DNA of 64,000 bases from the NCBI GenBank assembly GCA_036562755.1, contig DATCJN010000026.1:18161-82160 (forward strand), in the 5' to 3' direction. A model generated the notes under the pieces. The model saw nothing but the letters and a program-made list of their open reading frames with translations, did not search any database and had not been told where the DNA came from. Position 1 is the first letter of the stretch. Each line of letters begins with the position of its first letter. The translations under genes and the position numbers were made by a program. The DNA is from DUVY01 sp036562755 (lineage in GTDB: Bacteria; Bacillota; Clostridia; Christensenellales; DUVY01). Of the stretch, positions 50,495 through 59,013 are shown piece by piece.

Positions 50495-53314
50495 TTATCC
50501 CTGGCTTAAAATTTGTTTTAGGTAATATCCTGTATAGCTATTCTCGACTTGGGCTACATCCTCGGGCGTGCCTTGAGCAATTATCTGTCCGCCCTGGTCG
50601 CCGCCTTCGGGCCCTAAATCAATGACATAATCGCAAACCTTAATTACGTCCAGGTTGTGTTCTATAATTATTACCGTGTTACCGCCCTCAACCAGCGCTT
50701 GCAGCACTTTGATAAGCCTATCCACATCCGCCATATGCAGCCCCGTAGTGGGCTCGTCCAAGATATAAACCGTCCTTCCCGTGCTGCGCTTGGCCAGCTC
50801 TGTGGCAAGTTTTACCCTTTGGGCTTCGCCGCCTGAGAGCGTGGTTGCGGGTTGTCCCAATCTGATATAACCAAGGCCGACTTCGTATAAGGTTTTGATC
50901 TTTCGATAAATGGACGGAATATTTTCAAAAAAGCTCATAGCCTCTTCTACCGTCATATCCAATACATCGGCTATATTTTTACCCTTGTATTTGACCTGCA
51001 AAGTCTCGCGGTTATACCGCTTGCCCTTGCACACTTCGCACGGCACATACACGTCGGGTAAAAAGTGCATTTCTATCTTTTTGATACCGTCGCCTTCGCA
51101 GGCTTCGCATCTGCCGCCCTTTACGTTAAAGCTAAACCTTCCCGCAGTATATCCGCGCTCTTGAGCGTCCGGTGTGGCGGCAAACAGAGTTCTGATTTCC
51201 GTAAACACGCCTGTATATGTCGCGGGATTGCTTCGAGGCGTTCTGCCTATCGGGCTTTGGTCTATATCTATTACCTTATCTAAGTGTTCCAAACCTAAAA
51301 TCCCGTCGCAATTGGTGGGCTTTTGCTTGCTTCTGTTTAGCTCGCTGGATAAAACGGGAAACAAAGTATAATTAATAAGCGAGCTTTTGCCGCTGCCCGA
51401 AACCCCGGTTATAGCGGTCATAACGCCCAAGGGTATGGACACGTCTATATTTTTTAGGTTGTTTTCGCGCGCGCCCTTTATGACCAAATATTTTCCGTTG
51501 GGCTGTCTTCGCTTTTTGGGCACCTCAATGCGCTTTTTGCCGCTTAAATATTCGCCGGTTATGGAATTGGGATTATTCATTATGTCTTGAAGGGTGCCCT
51601 CGGCGACTACTTTGCCGCCGTGCTCGCCCGCGCCGGGGCCTATATCCACTATATAATCCGCTTCGCGTATGGTTTCCTCGTCGTGCTCGACCACAATCAA
51701 TGTGTTGCCCAAATCCCTAAGGCCTTTTAGCGACTTTAATAACTTGCCGTTGTCGCGCTGATGCAAACCTATGCTTGGCTCGTCCAGGATATACAAAACG
51801 CCCATAAGGCCGCTGCCTATTTGGGTAGCCAACCTTATTCTTTGGGACTCGCCGCCCGAAAGAGTGCCTGAGCTTCGCGACAATGTAAGATAGTTTAATC
51901 CTACGTTGTTTAAAAACTTAAGCCGCGCTTTTATTTCCTTAATTATTTGAGAAGCGATAATCGCTTCGTTCCCCTCCAGTTTTAAATTCTCAAAAAACTC
52001 ATAGCTTTTGTCTATCGACTTGTCGCACAACTCCATTATATTCAGCCCGCCGACCTTAACGCTTAAAGCCTCTTTTCTCAATCTCTTTCCGTGACAGGTT
52101 GCGCAGGGAATGGTTTTCATATATTTTTCTATTTCGTATTTTATATATTCAGATGAAGTTTCGCGGTATCTTCTGGCAAGGTTATTAACAATGCCCTCGA
52201 AAGCAGTATAATATTCGCCGCTAAAAGATTGGGAAGTATAAGCCACGCGCATCTTTTCGTCGGTGCCGTAAAACAAAATATCCTTTGCCTCTTGAGGCAA
52301 ATCCTTAAAAGGCACGTCCAGGCTAAAGCCGTATTTTTCGGACAAAGCTTTAAAAAACATTCTCATATGATTGCTGTTGTCCAAATTCCAGCCGTTGATG
52401 GCGATAGCGCCTTGGTTTAAGGATAAATTTTCATCTTTTATCAACAGCGCGGGATCTATCTCGCTCTTAAAGCCCAAACCCGTGCAATCAGGGCACGCGC
52501 CGAAGGGGCTGTTGAAGCTGAACAAGCGGGGCTCCACTTCCTCTATGCTTATGTCGCAGTCGGGGCAAGCGTAAGACTCCGAAAACAAAGTTTCGCTTCC
52601 CTCGTGTTCTATTACCACTAAGCCGCTGGCAAGTTTTAACGCCTGTTCGACGCTTTCGGTAAGGCGTTTTAAGATATCGTTATTTATAACCAGTCTATCG
52701 ACTATTACGCTTATATTGTGCCTTATGTTTTTTTCCAGCTTGATTTCTTCGTCTAGGGTATAAACAACTCCGTCGACTTTGACTCGCACGTAACCGCTGT
52801 GTCTTAGGTGTTCAAAGGTCTTGGTATATTCGCCCTTTTTACCCCTGACAATAGGCGCGTGGATAATAATCCTAGCGCCGTCGCCAAAAGCCATAATCCT
52901 ATCGACAATTTGGTCAATGCTCTGGCGGGTTATTTCTTTGCCGCAGTTGGGGCAATGCACATGTCCCACTTTGGCGTATAACAGCCTTAGGTAGTCGTAG
53001 ATTTCGGTTATAGTGCCTACCGTAGAGCGGGGGTTTTTTGAAGTGGTCTTTTGGTCAATGCTGATTGCGGGGGAAAGTCCGTCGATCGAATCCACTTCGG
53101 GCTTGTTGGTCTGGCCTAAAAATTGGCGCGCGTAAGAAGACAAGCTCTCGACATAACGCCTTTGACCTTCTGCAAATATGGTATCAAAAGCGAGCGTGCT
53201 CTTGCCGCTGCCCGATATGCCCGTAAAAACTACCATTTTGTTGCGCGGTATGGTCAAATCAATGTTTTTTAGGTTATTTTCTCTCGCGCCTTTTATTACT
53301 ATATAATCTCTCAT
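50495..53314 (-). CDS. uvrA: UvrA, excinuclease ATPase
   Basis: DNA-damage recognition subunit of nucleotide excision repair. In 939 residues it has two ABC ATPase halves with Walker A (GISGSGKSTLAFDT near 32 and GVSGSGKSSLINYT near 640), two ABC signatures (TLSGGESQRIRLA near 487 and TLSGGEAQRVKLA near 825), Walker B (LYILDEPSIGLHQRD and VYILDEPTTGLHMAD) and zinc modules (CPDC...CPDC and CEACEGDG...CEVCKG). The order uvrB-uvrA with a four-base overlap is standard. Confidence 0.98.
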   Translation of the reverse strand: MRDYIVIKGARENNLKNIDLTIPRNKMVVFTGISGSGKSTLAFDTIFAEGQRRYVESLSSYARQFLGQTNKPEVDSIDGLSPAISIDQKTTSKNPRSTVGTITEIYDYLRLLYAKVGHVHCPNCGKEITRQSIDQIVDRIMAFGDGARIIIHAPIVRGKKGEYTKTFEHLRHSGYVRVKVDGVVYTLDEEIKLEKNIRHNISVIVDRLVINNDILKRLTESVEQALKLASGLVVIEHEGSETLFSESYACPDCDISIEEVEPRLFSFNSPFGACPDCTGLGFKSEIDPALLIKDENLSLNQGAIAINGWNLDNSNHMRMFFKALSEKYGFSLDVPFKDLPQEAKDILFYGTDEKMRVAYTSQSFSGEYYTAFEGIVNNLARRYRETSSEYIKYEIEKYMKTIPCATCHGKRLRKEALSVKVGGLNIMELCDKSIDKSYEFFENLKLEGNEAIIASQIIKEIKARLKFLNNVGLNYLTLSRSSGTLSGGESQRIRLATQIGSGLMGVLYILDEPSIGLHQRDNGKLLKSLKGLRDLGNTLIVVEHDEETIREADYIVDIGPGAGEHGGKVVAEGTLQDIMNNPNSITGEYLSGKKRIEVPKKRRQPNGKYLVIKGARENNLKNIDVSIPLGVMTAITGVSGSGKSSLINYTLFPVLSSELNRSKQKPTNCDGILGLEHLDKVIDIDQSPIGRTPRSNPATYTGVFTEIRTLFAATPDAQERGYTAGRFSFNVKGGRCEACEGDGIKKIEMHFLPDVYVPCEVCKGKRYNRETLQVKYKGKNIADVLDMTVEEAMSFFENIPSIYRKIKTLYEVGLGYIRLGQPATTLSGGEAQRVKLATELAKRSTGRTVYILDEPTTGLHMADVDRLIKVLQALVEGGNTVIIIEHNLDVIKVCDYVIDLGPEGGDQGGQIIAQGTPEDVAQVENSYTGYYLKQILSQG

Positions 53315-55269
53315 CTTTTTAGCCTTTTCCTCAATTTAGCGATTTCGTCTCTTAAGATAATCGCTTGCTCAAAATCCAAATTTTTGCTCGCTATCTCCAT
53401 CATCGATTTTAATTTCTCTATCTCGGCGGGTATGTCTTCAAGTTTAATATTGGACGTGGTATCCGCTTTCTTGGTAATCTCCAGCGTGTTTGTTATCTCT
53501 TTTATAATGGTCTTGGGAACAATTCCGTGTTCCTGGTTGTATTTCATTTGGACGGCGCGGCGGCGGTTGGTTTCGTCAATGGCTCGCTGCATAGAGCCCG
53601 TTATGGTATCCGCGTATAATATTACTCTGCCTTGAGCGTTGCGCGCTGCCCTTCCGATCGTCTGGATTATAGCCCTGTCGCTTCGCAAAAAACCTTCCTT
53701 GTCGGCGTCCAAAATTGCAACCAGCGCAACCTCGGGCATGTCCAAACCTTCTCTTAATAGGTTAATGCCTACAAGGACGTCAAAATCGCCCTTTCTTAGC
53801 GCGCTTATTATTTCTATTCTTTCCAAAGTGTCTATCTCGCTATGAAGATAACGCGCCTTAATGCCGTAATTAATCAAATAATCGGTAAGGTTTTCCGCCG
53901 TCTTTTTGGTAAGCGTGGTAACCAATACCCTGTAATTTTGCGATATTGTCTTGTTTATCTCGCCTATTAAATCGTCGATTTGGCCTTGAACGGGCCTTAC
54001 TTCTATCTCGGGATCGACCAGACCGGTAGGCCTGATCAACTGTTCTACCACCTGGTCGGCTATGCCTAATTCATATTCGGCGGGGGTAGCCGAAACATAA
54101 ATTACTTGACCTATTCTTTGATTAAACTCCTCAAAATTTAAGGGTCTGTTGTCAAACGCCGAAGGCAGTCTAAACCCGTATTCGACTAGATTGGTCTTTC
54201 TCGCCAAATCCCCGTGATACATGCCCCTAATTTGAGGTATGGTCATATGAGACTCGTCGATGAACAATATAAAATCCTTGGGAAAGTAATCCAGCAAGGT
54301 AAAGGGCGGCTCGCCGGGCTCGCGCCCGTCAAAATACCGCGAATAATTTTCTATGCCGTTGCAATAGCCCATCTCGCGCAACATTTCCAGGTCATAGTTG
54401 ACTCGCTCTTTAATGCGCTGAGCTTCTATTAATTTATTTTTAGATTTAAAATATTCAATTTGGATTTCTTTATCCTGGTCTATTCTTCTTAAGGCGTCTT
54501 CCAGCTTTTGCTGCTCTACCGCGTAGTGCGAAGCGGGAAAGACTACGGCGTGCTTTAACTCGGACAAAACCCTGCCCGTTAGCGCCTCGATTTCGCAAAT
54601 TCTGTCTATCTCAGGTCCAAAAAACTCCACCCTCAAAGCGACTTCGGACTTGTCCGCAGGAAAGATCTCCACCGTATCGCCCCTAACCCTAAAGGTCGTA
54701 CGGGAAAAATCGATATCGTTGCGCTTGTAGTTAATGTCTATAAGCTTTCTAATTAAATGGTCGCGATCCAGCTTGTCCCCGGGGCGCAAAGAAACCGCCA
54801 AATTGTAATATTCTTCGGGCGCGCCCAAGCCGTAAATGCACGAAACCGACGCAACGACTATAGTATCCCTTCGCTCAAAAAGCGAACAGGTTGCCGAGTG
54901 CCTTAGTTTGTCTATCTCGTCGTTGATAGACATATCTTTTTCTATATAAGTGTCGGTCGTGGGAATATACGCCTCGGGCTGATAATAGTCGTAATAGCTT
55001 ACAAAGAATTCTACCCTGTTATTCGGAAAAAACTCTCTAAGCTCGTTACAAAGCTGCGCCGCTAGCGTCTTATTGTGGGCGATGACCAAGGCCGGCCTGT
55101 TGCAGTTGGCAATAATATTTGCCATAGTAAAAGTTTTGCCGCTTCCCGTAACGCCCAAAAGCACTTGGTTTTTTAATCCGTTTTGAATGCCTTCGGTCAG
55201 TTTCTGGATAGCGGCAGGCTGGTCGCCCGTCGGCTTAAATTTAGATATCAGCTGAAATCGTTGTTCCAT
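53311..55269 (-). CDS. uvrB: UvrB, excinuclease helicase subunit
   Basis: Loads on damaged DNA and recruits UvrC. The 652-residue protein has Walker A GVTGSGKTFTMANII (about 39-53), the beta-hairpin region YYDYYQPEAYIP (about 92), the DEAD-like IDESHM (about 338), helicase motif VI RAIIQTIGRAARN (about 534) and the C-terminal UVR motif (about 612-647, with LDFEQAIILRDEIAKL). It follows a tail-anchored protein gene by three bases, so uvrBA is the end of a four-gene operon. Confidence 0.98.
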   Translation of the reverse strand: MEQRFQLISKFKPTGDQPAAIQKLTEGIQNGLKNQVLLGVTGSGKTFTMANIIANCNRPALVIAHNKTLAAQLCNELREFFPNNRVEFFVSYYDYYQPEAYIPTTDTYIEKDMSINDEIDKLRHSATCSLFERRDTIVVASVSCIYGLGAPEEYYNLAVSLRPGDKLDRDHLIRKLIDINYKRNDIDFSRTTFRVRGDTVEIFPADKSEVALRVEFFGPEIDRICEIEALTGRVLSELKHAVVFPASHYAVEQQKLEDALRRIDQDKEIQIEYFKSKNKLIEAQRIKERVNYDLEMLREMGYCNGIENYSRYFDGREPGEPPFTLLDYFPKDFILFIDESHMTIPQIRGMYHGDLARKTNLVEYGFRLPSAFDNRPLNFEEFNQRIGQVIYVSATPAEYELGIADQVVEQLIRPTGLVDPEIEVRPVQGQIDDLIGEINKTISQNYRVLVTTLTKKTAENLTDYLINYGIKARYLHSEIDTLERIEIISALRKGDFDVLVGINLLREGLDMPEVALVAILDADKEGFLRSDRAIIQTIGRAARNAQGRVILYADTITGSMQRAIDETNRRRAVQMKYNQEHGIVPKTIIKEITNTLEITKKADTTSNIKLEDIPAEIEKLKSMMEIASKNLDFEQAIILRDEIAKLRKRLKR

Positions 55270-55272
55270 TTT

Positions 55273-55710
55273 TTAACTTAATAACATCTTTAATATCATG
55301 GTAACCAAAAAGCTCAATACAGCTAACGCTACCGTTCTTGTTATTAAGAGCATGATATTTTTCTTTCTATCGCGCTCGTCTCGTAAGAAGTTTTTGCCCT
55401 TGTCCTTTAAATCTATTACAAAAACTTCTTTGTCTTTATCCATTGCGGTCGTCAAATCAAAGTATTCCGCGTAATTAAGAACATATACTATGTCCTTAAT
55501 GCTGTCTTGAGATATCGGTTTGTCTTTGACAAAGAACTTGCCTTTTATTGCGTCGGGCAAATTGGTCTTTTTTCTAAAGAATTTTATGTATTTTTTTTCT
55601 TTGATATTGGCATATATCTGCTCGGCGCTCAAAATGGAACTGTCTTTGCCCTGCATCAAATCATATATAGCGCGCATTACCAATCTTTCTTTGCGGTTAA
55701 TTGTCGCCAT
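55273..55710 (-). CDS. Tail-anchored winged-helix-like protein upstream of uvrB
   Basis: A 145-residue protein: an N-terminal region resembling a winged helix (RLVMRAIYDLMQGKD and LSAEQIYANIKEKKYI), a middle part (VYVLNYAEYFDLTTAMDKDK), a highly charged linker and a single membrane helix at the very end (about 120-144). It should sit in the membrane with its domain in the cytosol. No family name is known to me. It lies between a similar gene (13 bases upstream) and uvrB (three bases downstream). Confidence 0.65.
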   Translation of the reverse strand: MATINRKERLVMRAIYDLMQGKDSSILSAEQIYANIKEKKYIKFFRKKTNLPDAIKGKFFVKDKPISQDSIKDIVYVLNYAEYFDLTTAMDKDKEVFVIDLKDKGKNFLRDERDRKKNIMLLITRTVALAVLSFLVTMILKMLLS

Positions 55711-55723
55711 AAATCACCTTCCC

Positions 55724-56098
55724 TTAAATCAGCCACTCAAAAAATTTAATAATCAACTGTCCGACAATAGTGCCTAACATAGCCGCTAAAAATACGCCCA
55801 ACCAGGACACTATGCTTCGTCTGGCTTTTTTTAGCTTTTGCTTAACCAGCGCTTCCTGCTCTTCCAGATACAATCTGCCTTGAGGCAAGATAGCAAGACA
55901 CACATTATCTTCGTCCGAATATTTAAGCGAAACCATTTCTTGCTTTTGCAAAAACTTTATGGACGAGAGCAAACCCTCTTTATCGCTCTTAAAGGGCAAA
56001 GCTTCTTTTAGTTCGTCCAGCTTAATAATTATATATTCCTCGCCCTGAGCAGATTCGCTTATCTTTTTTAGGACAGTTCTTGTCAGTTTATCTAACAT
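55724..56098 (-). CDS. Second tail-anchored winged-helix-like protein
   Basis: A 124-residue protein with the same plan as its downstream neighbour: a cytosolic winged-helix-like part (TRTVLKKISESAQGEEY, then LLSSIKFLQKQEMVSLKYSD, where the wing would be), a Glu/Lys-rich helix and a C-terminal membrane segment (about 97-122). It is the first gene of an operon leading to uvrB and uvrA, with an extended -10 promoter. GGAG lies 11 bases before the ATG. The function is unknown; a membrane-tethered regulator is an inference from the fold. Confidence 0.65.
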   Translation of the reverse strand: MLDKLTRTVLKKISESAQGEEYIIIKLDELKEALPFKSDKEGLLSSIKFLQKQEMVSLKYSDEDNVCLAILPQGRLYLEEQEALVKQKLKKARRSIVSWLGVFLAAMLGTIVGQLIIKFFEWLI

Positions 56099-56133
56099 AA
56101 AAAAGCGCTCCTTTTTGACGGCGTTATTTAATT

Positions 56134-56142
56134 ATTATAACA
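56134..56142 (-). promoter_or_regulatory. Extended -10 promoter of the uvrBA operon
   Basis: On the minus strand TGTTATAAT (56142-56134) is a perfect extended -10; the -35 region is poor. No LexA/DinR box (GAAC-N4-GTTC) was noticed around it. Confidence 0.55.
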
Positions 56143-56213
56143 CAAAACGCCGAAAGCGAAAACGCCAATAAGTTAAGCGAAGGCGATTAAACTTAAGATT
56201 TCAATGTGCGCTA

Positions 56214-56258
56214 AAAAATATATTTGCCTACTATATTTTATAATATAATAGGCAAATA
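56214..56258 (-). terminator. Hairpin terminator after glpK
   Basis: TATTTGCCTA (56221-56230) and TAGGCAAATA (56249-56258) pair perfectly, and six more inner base pairs extend the stem after one mismatch. On the minus strand it is followed by TATTTTTTAG. It lies 45 bases past the glpK stop. Confidence 0.6.
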
Positions 56259-56302
56259 AACAAGTGTTTAACCAAATGTTCATGAGGAAATTTATTAAAT
56301 TT

Positions 56303-57778
56303 TTAACTTAATGATTTTTTAACCGCCTGCGTCCAACCGCTTATCAATTCTTGGCGTCTAGATTCGCTCATCTTAGGATAAAAAACATCATTTTCTGCGT
56401 TTTGTTTTATTTCGTCTATTTTCCAGAATTTTATGGCAAGACCGGCCAGATAAGCCGCGCCCAATGCCGTGCTTTCCAGATTTTTGGGCCTTAATACCTC
56501 GACATTGGCAATATCAGCTTGAAACTGCATCAAAAAATCATTCGCGCATGCGCCGCCGTCCACCGCCAATTTTTTAATCGGATATTTTAAGTCCTGCTCG
56601 CAAGCCCTTAAAACATCCATGCTTTGATACGCTATCGACTCAAGCGCCGCCCTTACTATATGCTCTTTTTGGGTGCCGCGCGTAATGCCTATAATAAGCC
56701 CCTGCGCTTGCGAATCCCAATAAGGCGCGCCCAAGCCGGTAAATGCGGGCACTACATACACCCCGCCCGTATCCTCTACGCTTTGGGCTAATTCTTGGCT
56801 TTGGGCGGAATTTTGGATTAAACCCAGACCGTCCCTAAGCCATTGAATGACCGCCCCGCCGGTAAACACGCTTCCTTCCAAAGCGTAATCAGGCTTGTTA
56901 GAAAGAGAAGCGCAAAGAGTGGTAATAAGACCGTTTTGGGATTTTACAAATTCTTTGCCTGCATTTAGCAGTAAAAAACAGCCCGTGCCGTAGGTGTTCT
57001 TTACATCGCCTTTTTCTATGCATAAATGCCCGAACATTGCGGCCTGTTGGTCGCCGACCGCGCAGGCAATAGGTATTTCCGCTCCAATAATCGAAGCATC
57101 GGTATAGCCCATAACATATCCCGATGGATAAACTTGGGGAAGTATACTCTTGGGAATGCCGAATAACTCTAGCAGATCGTCGTCCCATTCAAGAGTATTT
57201 ATATTAAACAGCATAGTGCGGCTTGCGTTGGAATAGTCTGTTGCGTGGACTTTGCCGCCGCTCAAATGCCACATTAGATAAGTGTCAACCGTGCCAAATA
57301 AAAGCCTGCCCGAATTTGCCGCCTCTTTTGCGCCTTGAACATTGTCCAAAATCCATTTTACTTTGGAGGCCGAAAAATAAGCGTCTAACAAAAGCCCTGT
57401 TTTTGAATAAATCAACTCACCGTAGCCTTCGTTTTGCAGTTTTTGCATTAAGCCGGCGGTGCGACGGCATTGCCAAACGATTGCGTTGTAAACAGGCTTT
57501 CCGCTTTCTTTATCCCAAACAATAGCGGTTTCTCTCTGATTGGTTATGCCTATAGCCGCTATGTCTTGGGGGGTTAAGCCCGCTCTTCCTACGGCGTCTT
57601 TGAAAGTCCCGATTTGAGTTTGCAAAATGTCCTGGGGATTGTGTTCCACCCAACCGGGTTTGGGAAATATTTGTCTAAATTCGCGTTGAGATTTGGAAAT
57701 AATATTACAGTTTTTATCAAAAATAAGGCATCTGGAACTAGTCGTGCCTTGATCCAGCGCCGCAATATATTTTTTCAT
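56303..57778 (-). CDS. glpK: Glycerol kinase
   Basis: Phosphorylates glycerol with ATP. The 491-residue FGGY kinase has AALDQGTTSSRCLIFD (about 6-21), the FGGY signatures (GTVDTYLMWHLSGG near 160 and GGACANDFLMQFQADI near 405), GTGCFLLLNAG and ITNQRETAIVWD. The regulatory sites for PTS phosphorylation seen in Firmicutes GlpK cannot be judged reliably by eye. glpF and glpD are not adjacent. It follows nrdR by about 20 bases with GGGGGAAAG as ribosome binding site, so it is read from the nrdR side. Confidence 0.96.
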   Translation of the reverse strand: MKKYIAALDQGTTSSRCLIFDKNCNIISKSQREFRQIFPKPGWVEHNPQDILQTQIGTFKDAVGRAGLTPQDIAAIGITNQRETAIVWDKESGKPVYNAIVWQCRRTAGLMQKLQNEGYGELIYSKTGLLLDAYFSASKVKWILDNVQGAKEAANSGRLLFGTVDTYLMWHLSGGKVHATDYSNASRTMLFNINTLEWDDDLLELFGIPKSILPQVYPSGYVMGYTDASIIGAEIPIACAVGDQQAAMFGHLCIEKGDVKNTYGTGCFLLLNAGKEFVKSQNGLITTLCASLSNKPDYALEGSVFTGGAVIQWLRDGLGLIQNSAQSQELAQSVEDTGGVYVVPAFTGLGAPYWDSQAQGLIIGITRGTQKEHIVRAALESIAYQSMDVLRACEQDLKYPIKKLAVDGGACANDFLMQFQADIANVEVLRPKNLESTALGAAYLAGLAIKFWKIDEIKQNAENDVFYPKMSESRRQELISGWTQAVKKSLS

Positions 57779-57799
57779 CTTTCCCCCAAATAAGACTCT

Positions 57800-58255
57800 T
57801 TATTTTTTTAATTTGGATTCTTCTATAAAGTCCTTAAAGGTGTCTATGTCCTGAAACTTTCTATAAACAGAAGCAAATCTCACATAGGCTACGTCGTCAA
57901 CTTTCTTTAGCTCTTCCATGACCATCTCGCCTATTTCGCTTGAGGGTATTTCTCTTGCCATAGAGTTGTTAATCTTTTTGACGATGTTTTCAACCAATTC
58001 GTCGATCTTTTGCATAGGGACGGGGCGTTTTTCGCAAGCCTTAATTATACCCATCTTAATCTTTTCAGGATTAAAAGGCTGGCGGTTTCCGCCGTTTTTT
58101 ACCACCAGGATAGGAGTAGTCTCTATGGTTTCGTAAGTCGTCCAGCGCTTTTTGCATTCAAGACACTCTCTACGGCGTCTTATCGAATTGTTTTCGTCCG
58201 TTGCTCGACTGTCTATAACCTTGCTTTCTTCATAACCGCAAAACGGGCATTTCAT
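57800..58255 (-). CDS. nrdR: NrdR, ribonucleotide reductase repressor
   Basis: Senses dATP/ATP and represses nrd genes. From the ATG at 58255 it has 151 residues, the normal length, with the N-terminal zinc ribbon (MKCPFCGYEESKVIDSR and CLECKKRWTTYE) and an ATP-cone (about 46-136, VVKNGGNRQPFNPEKI and DDVAYVRFASVY). The GTG nine bases upstream overlaps the likely ribosome binding site. No nrd genes lie in the window. It is upstream of glpK. Confidence 0.96.
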   Translation of the reverse strand: MKCPFCGYEESKVIDSRATDENNSIRRRRECLECKKRWTTYETIETTPILVVKNGGNRQPFNPEKIKMGIIKACEKRPVPMQKIDELVENIVKKINNSMAREIPSSEIGEMVMEELKKVDDVAYVRFASVYRKFQDIDTFKDFIEESKLKK

Positions 58256-58361
58256 TTTGTCCACCCTTTTTCTTTTTATTATACACTATCCGCATTTTTA
58301 TACAAAATAAAAATAAACAGAGATATTGTTTTGGAATATTTATAAAAGACAATATAAAAAA

Positions 58362-58390
58362 ATAAAAAAACGCCTAAAACAAAAGGCGTT
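58362..58390 (-). terminator. Rho-independent terminator of the ylmC-type gene
   Basis: On the minus strand AACGCC and GGCGTT pair around TTTTGTTTTA and are followed by TTTTTATTTTTTT. It lies 25 bases past the stop at 58416. Confidence 0.7.
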
Positions 58391-58415
58391 CATAAAGCTA
58401 AAGAGAAAAAAGTAT

Positions 58416-58838
58416 TTAAGACGACATATTGGGGTTTATGTAATAATCGTCGCCGTCTTGTTTGTAAATCGTTCCGTCGTCATTAGAGCTTTCGCCGTTA
58501 GGATAAAAGTCAACGCACAAATCTTCGTCATGGTGGTGGTGATGGGAACACTTGCCGTGATAGTCGCACCCGCATCCTTTGGGCCTTGCCGATTGATAAG
58601 ACGGCCTTAATTCCACCAATATTACGTCCTCGCCTATCTTTTTTATATTGCACCATCTTATAAAGATATTGTCGGTGGTCTTAAACACCGCCCATTTTTT
58701 AAATCCGGGCACGACAAAACCTTCGATGCGCCCTCTTATATCAAACACGACGTCTATTATTTTGCCGAGTCTGCGCCCATCGACCAGATTTATAACGTCT
58801 TTTTTTCTTAATTCGCAATATGTAAGCTGAATTTCCAT
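58416..58838 (-). CDS. YlmC/YmxH PRC-barrel sporulation protein with Cys/His-rich tail
   Basis: The first 80 residues are a PRC-barrel of the YlmC/YmxH family (ELRKKDVINLVDGRRLGKI, then VVFDIRGRIEGFVVPG and IFIRWCNIKKIGEDVILVEL), found only in spore formers. Family members usually end near residue 85. Here about 58 more follow, with GCGCDYHGKCSHHHHHDED and a further Cys, so metal binding is likely, and an acidic, Asn-rich end. It is divergent from sigG; in Clostridia ylmC often lies directly next to sigG, so a sporulation role is expected. AAGG lies upstream of the ATG. Confidence 0.85.
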   Translation of the reverse strand: MEIQLTYCELRKKDVINLVDGRRLGKIIDVVFDIRGRIEGFVVPGFKKWAVFKTTDNIFIRWCNIKKIGEDVILVELRPSYQSARPKGCGCDYHGKCSHHHHHDEDLCVDFYPNGESSNDDGTIYKQDGDDYYINPNMSS

Positions 58839-58954
58839 TTCTATAAAAGGCCTTAGTAAGTTATATATGATTTAAAAATGAATTGTGTGAATTATTTTTT
58901 TTATTTTTGATTTTCCAAAAATTTCAACCGCTATCCAAAATAATTCTTTGCAGA

Positions 58955-58984
58955 GTATAAAAGCCGTTTATAAAGCCAAAACTA
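58955..58984 (+). promoter_or_regulatory. Candidate sigma-F/sigma-G promoter of sigG
   Basis: GTATA (58955-58959) and GCCAAAACTA (58975-58984) are 15 bases apart and fit the forespore sigma-F pattern (GywTA and GGnrAnAnTw) with one mismatch. This matches the known sigma-F dependence of sigG in Bacillus. The leader would be about 24 bases and carry GGAGG. Confidence 0.5.
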
Positions 58985-59013
58985 TATCTCACACAGCGTT
59001 TTTTGGAGGATGT

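Noticed and set aside
58500..58560. Five-His run as a cloning-tag artefact
   Set aside because: It sits inside a continuous native frame with mixed codons and flanking Cys/Asp residues, followed by more protein.
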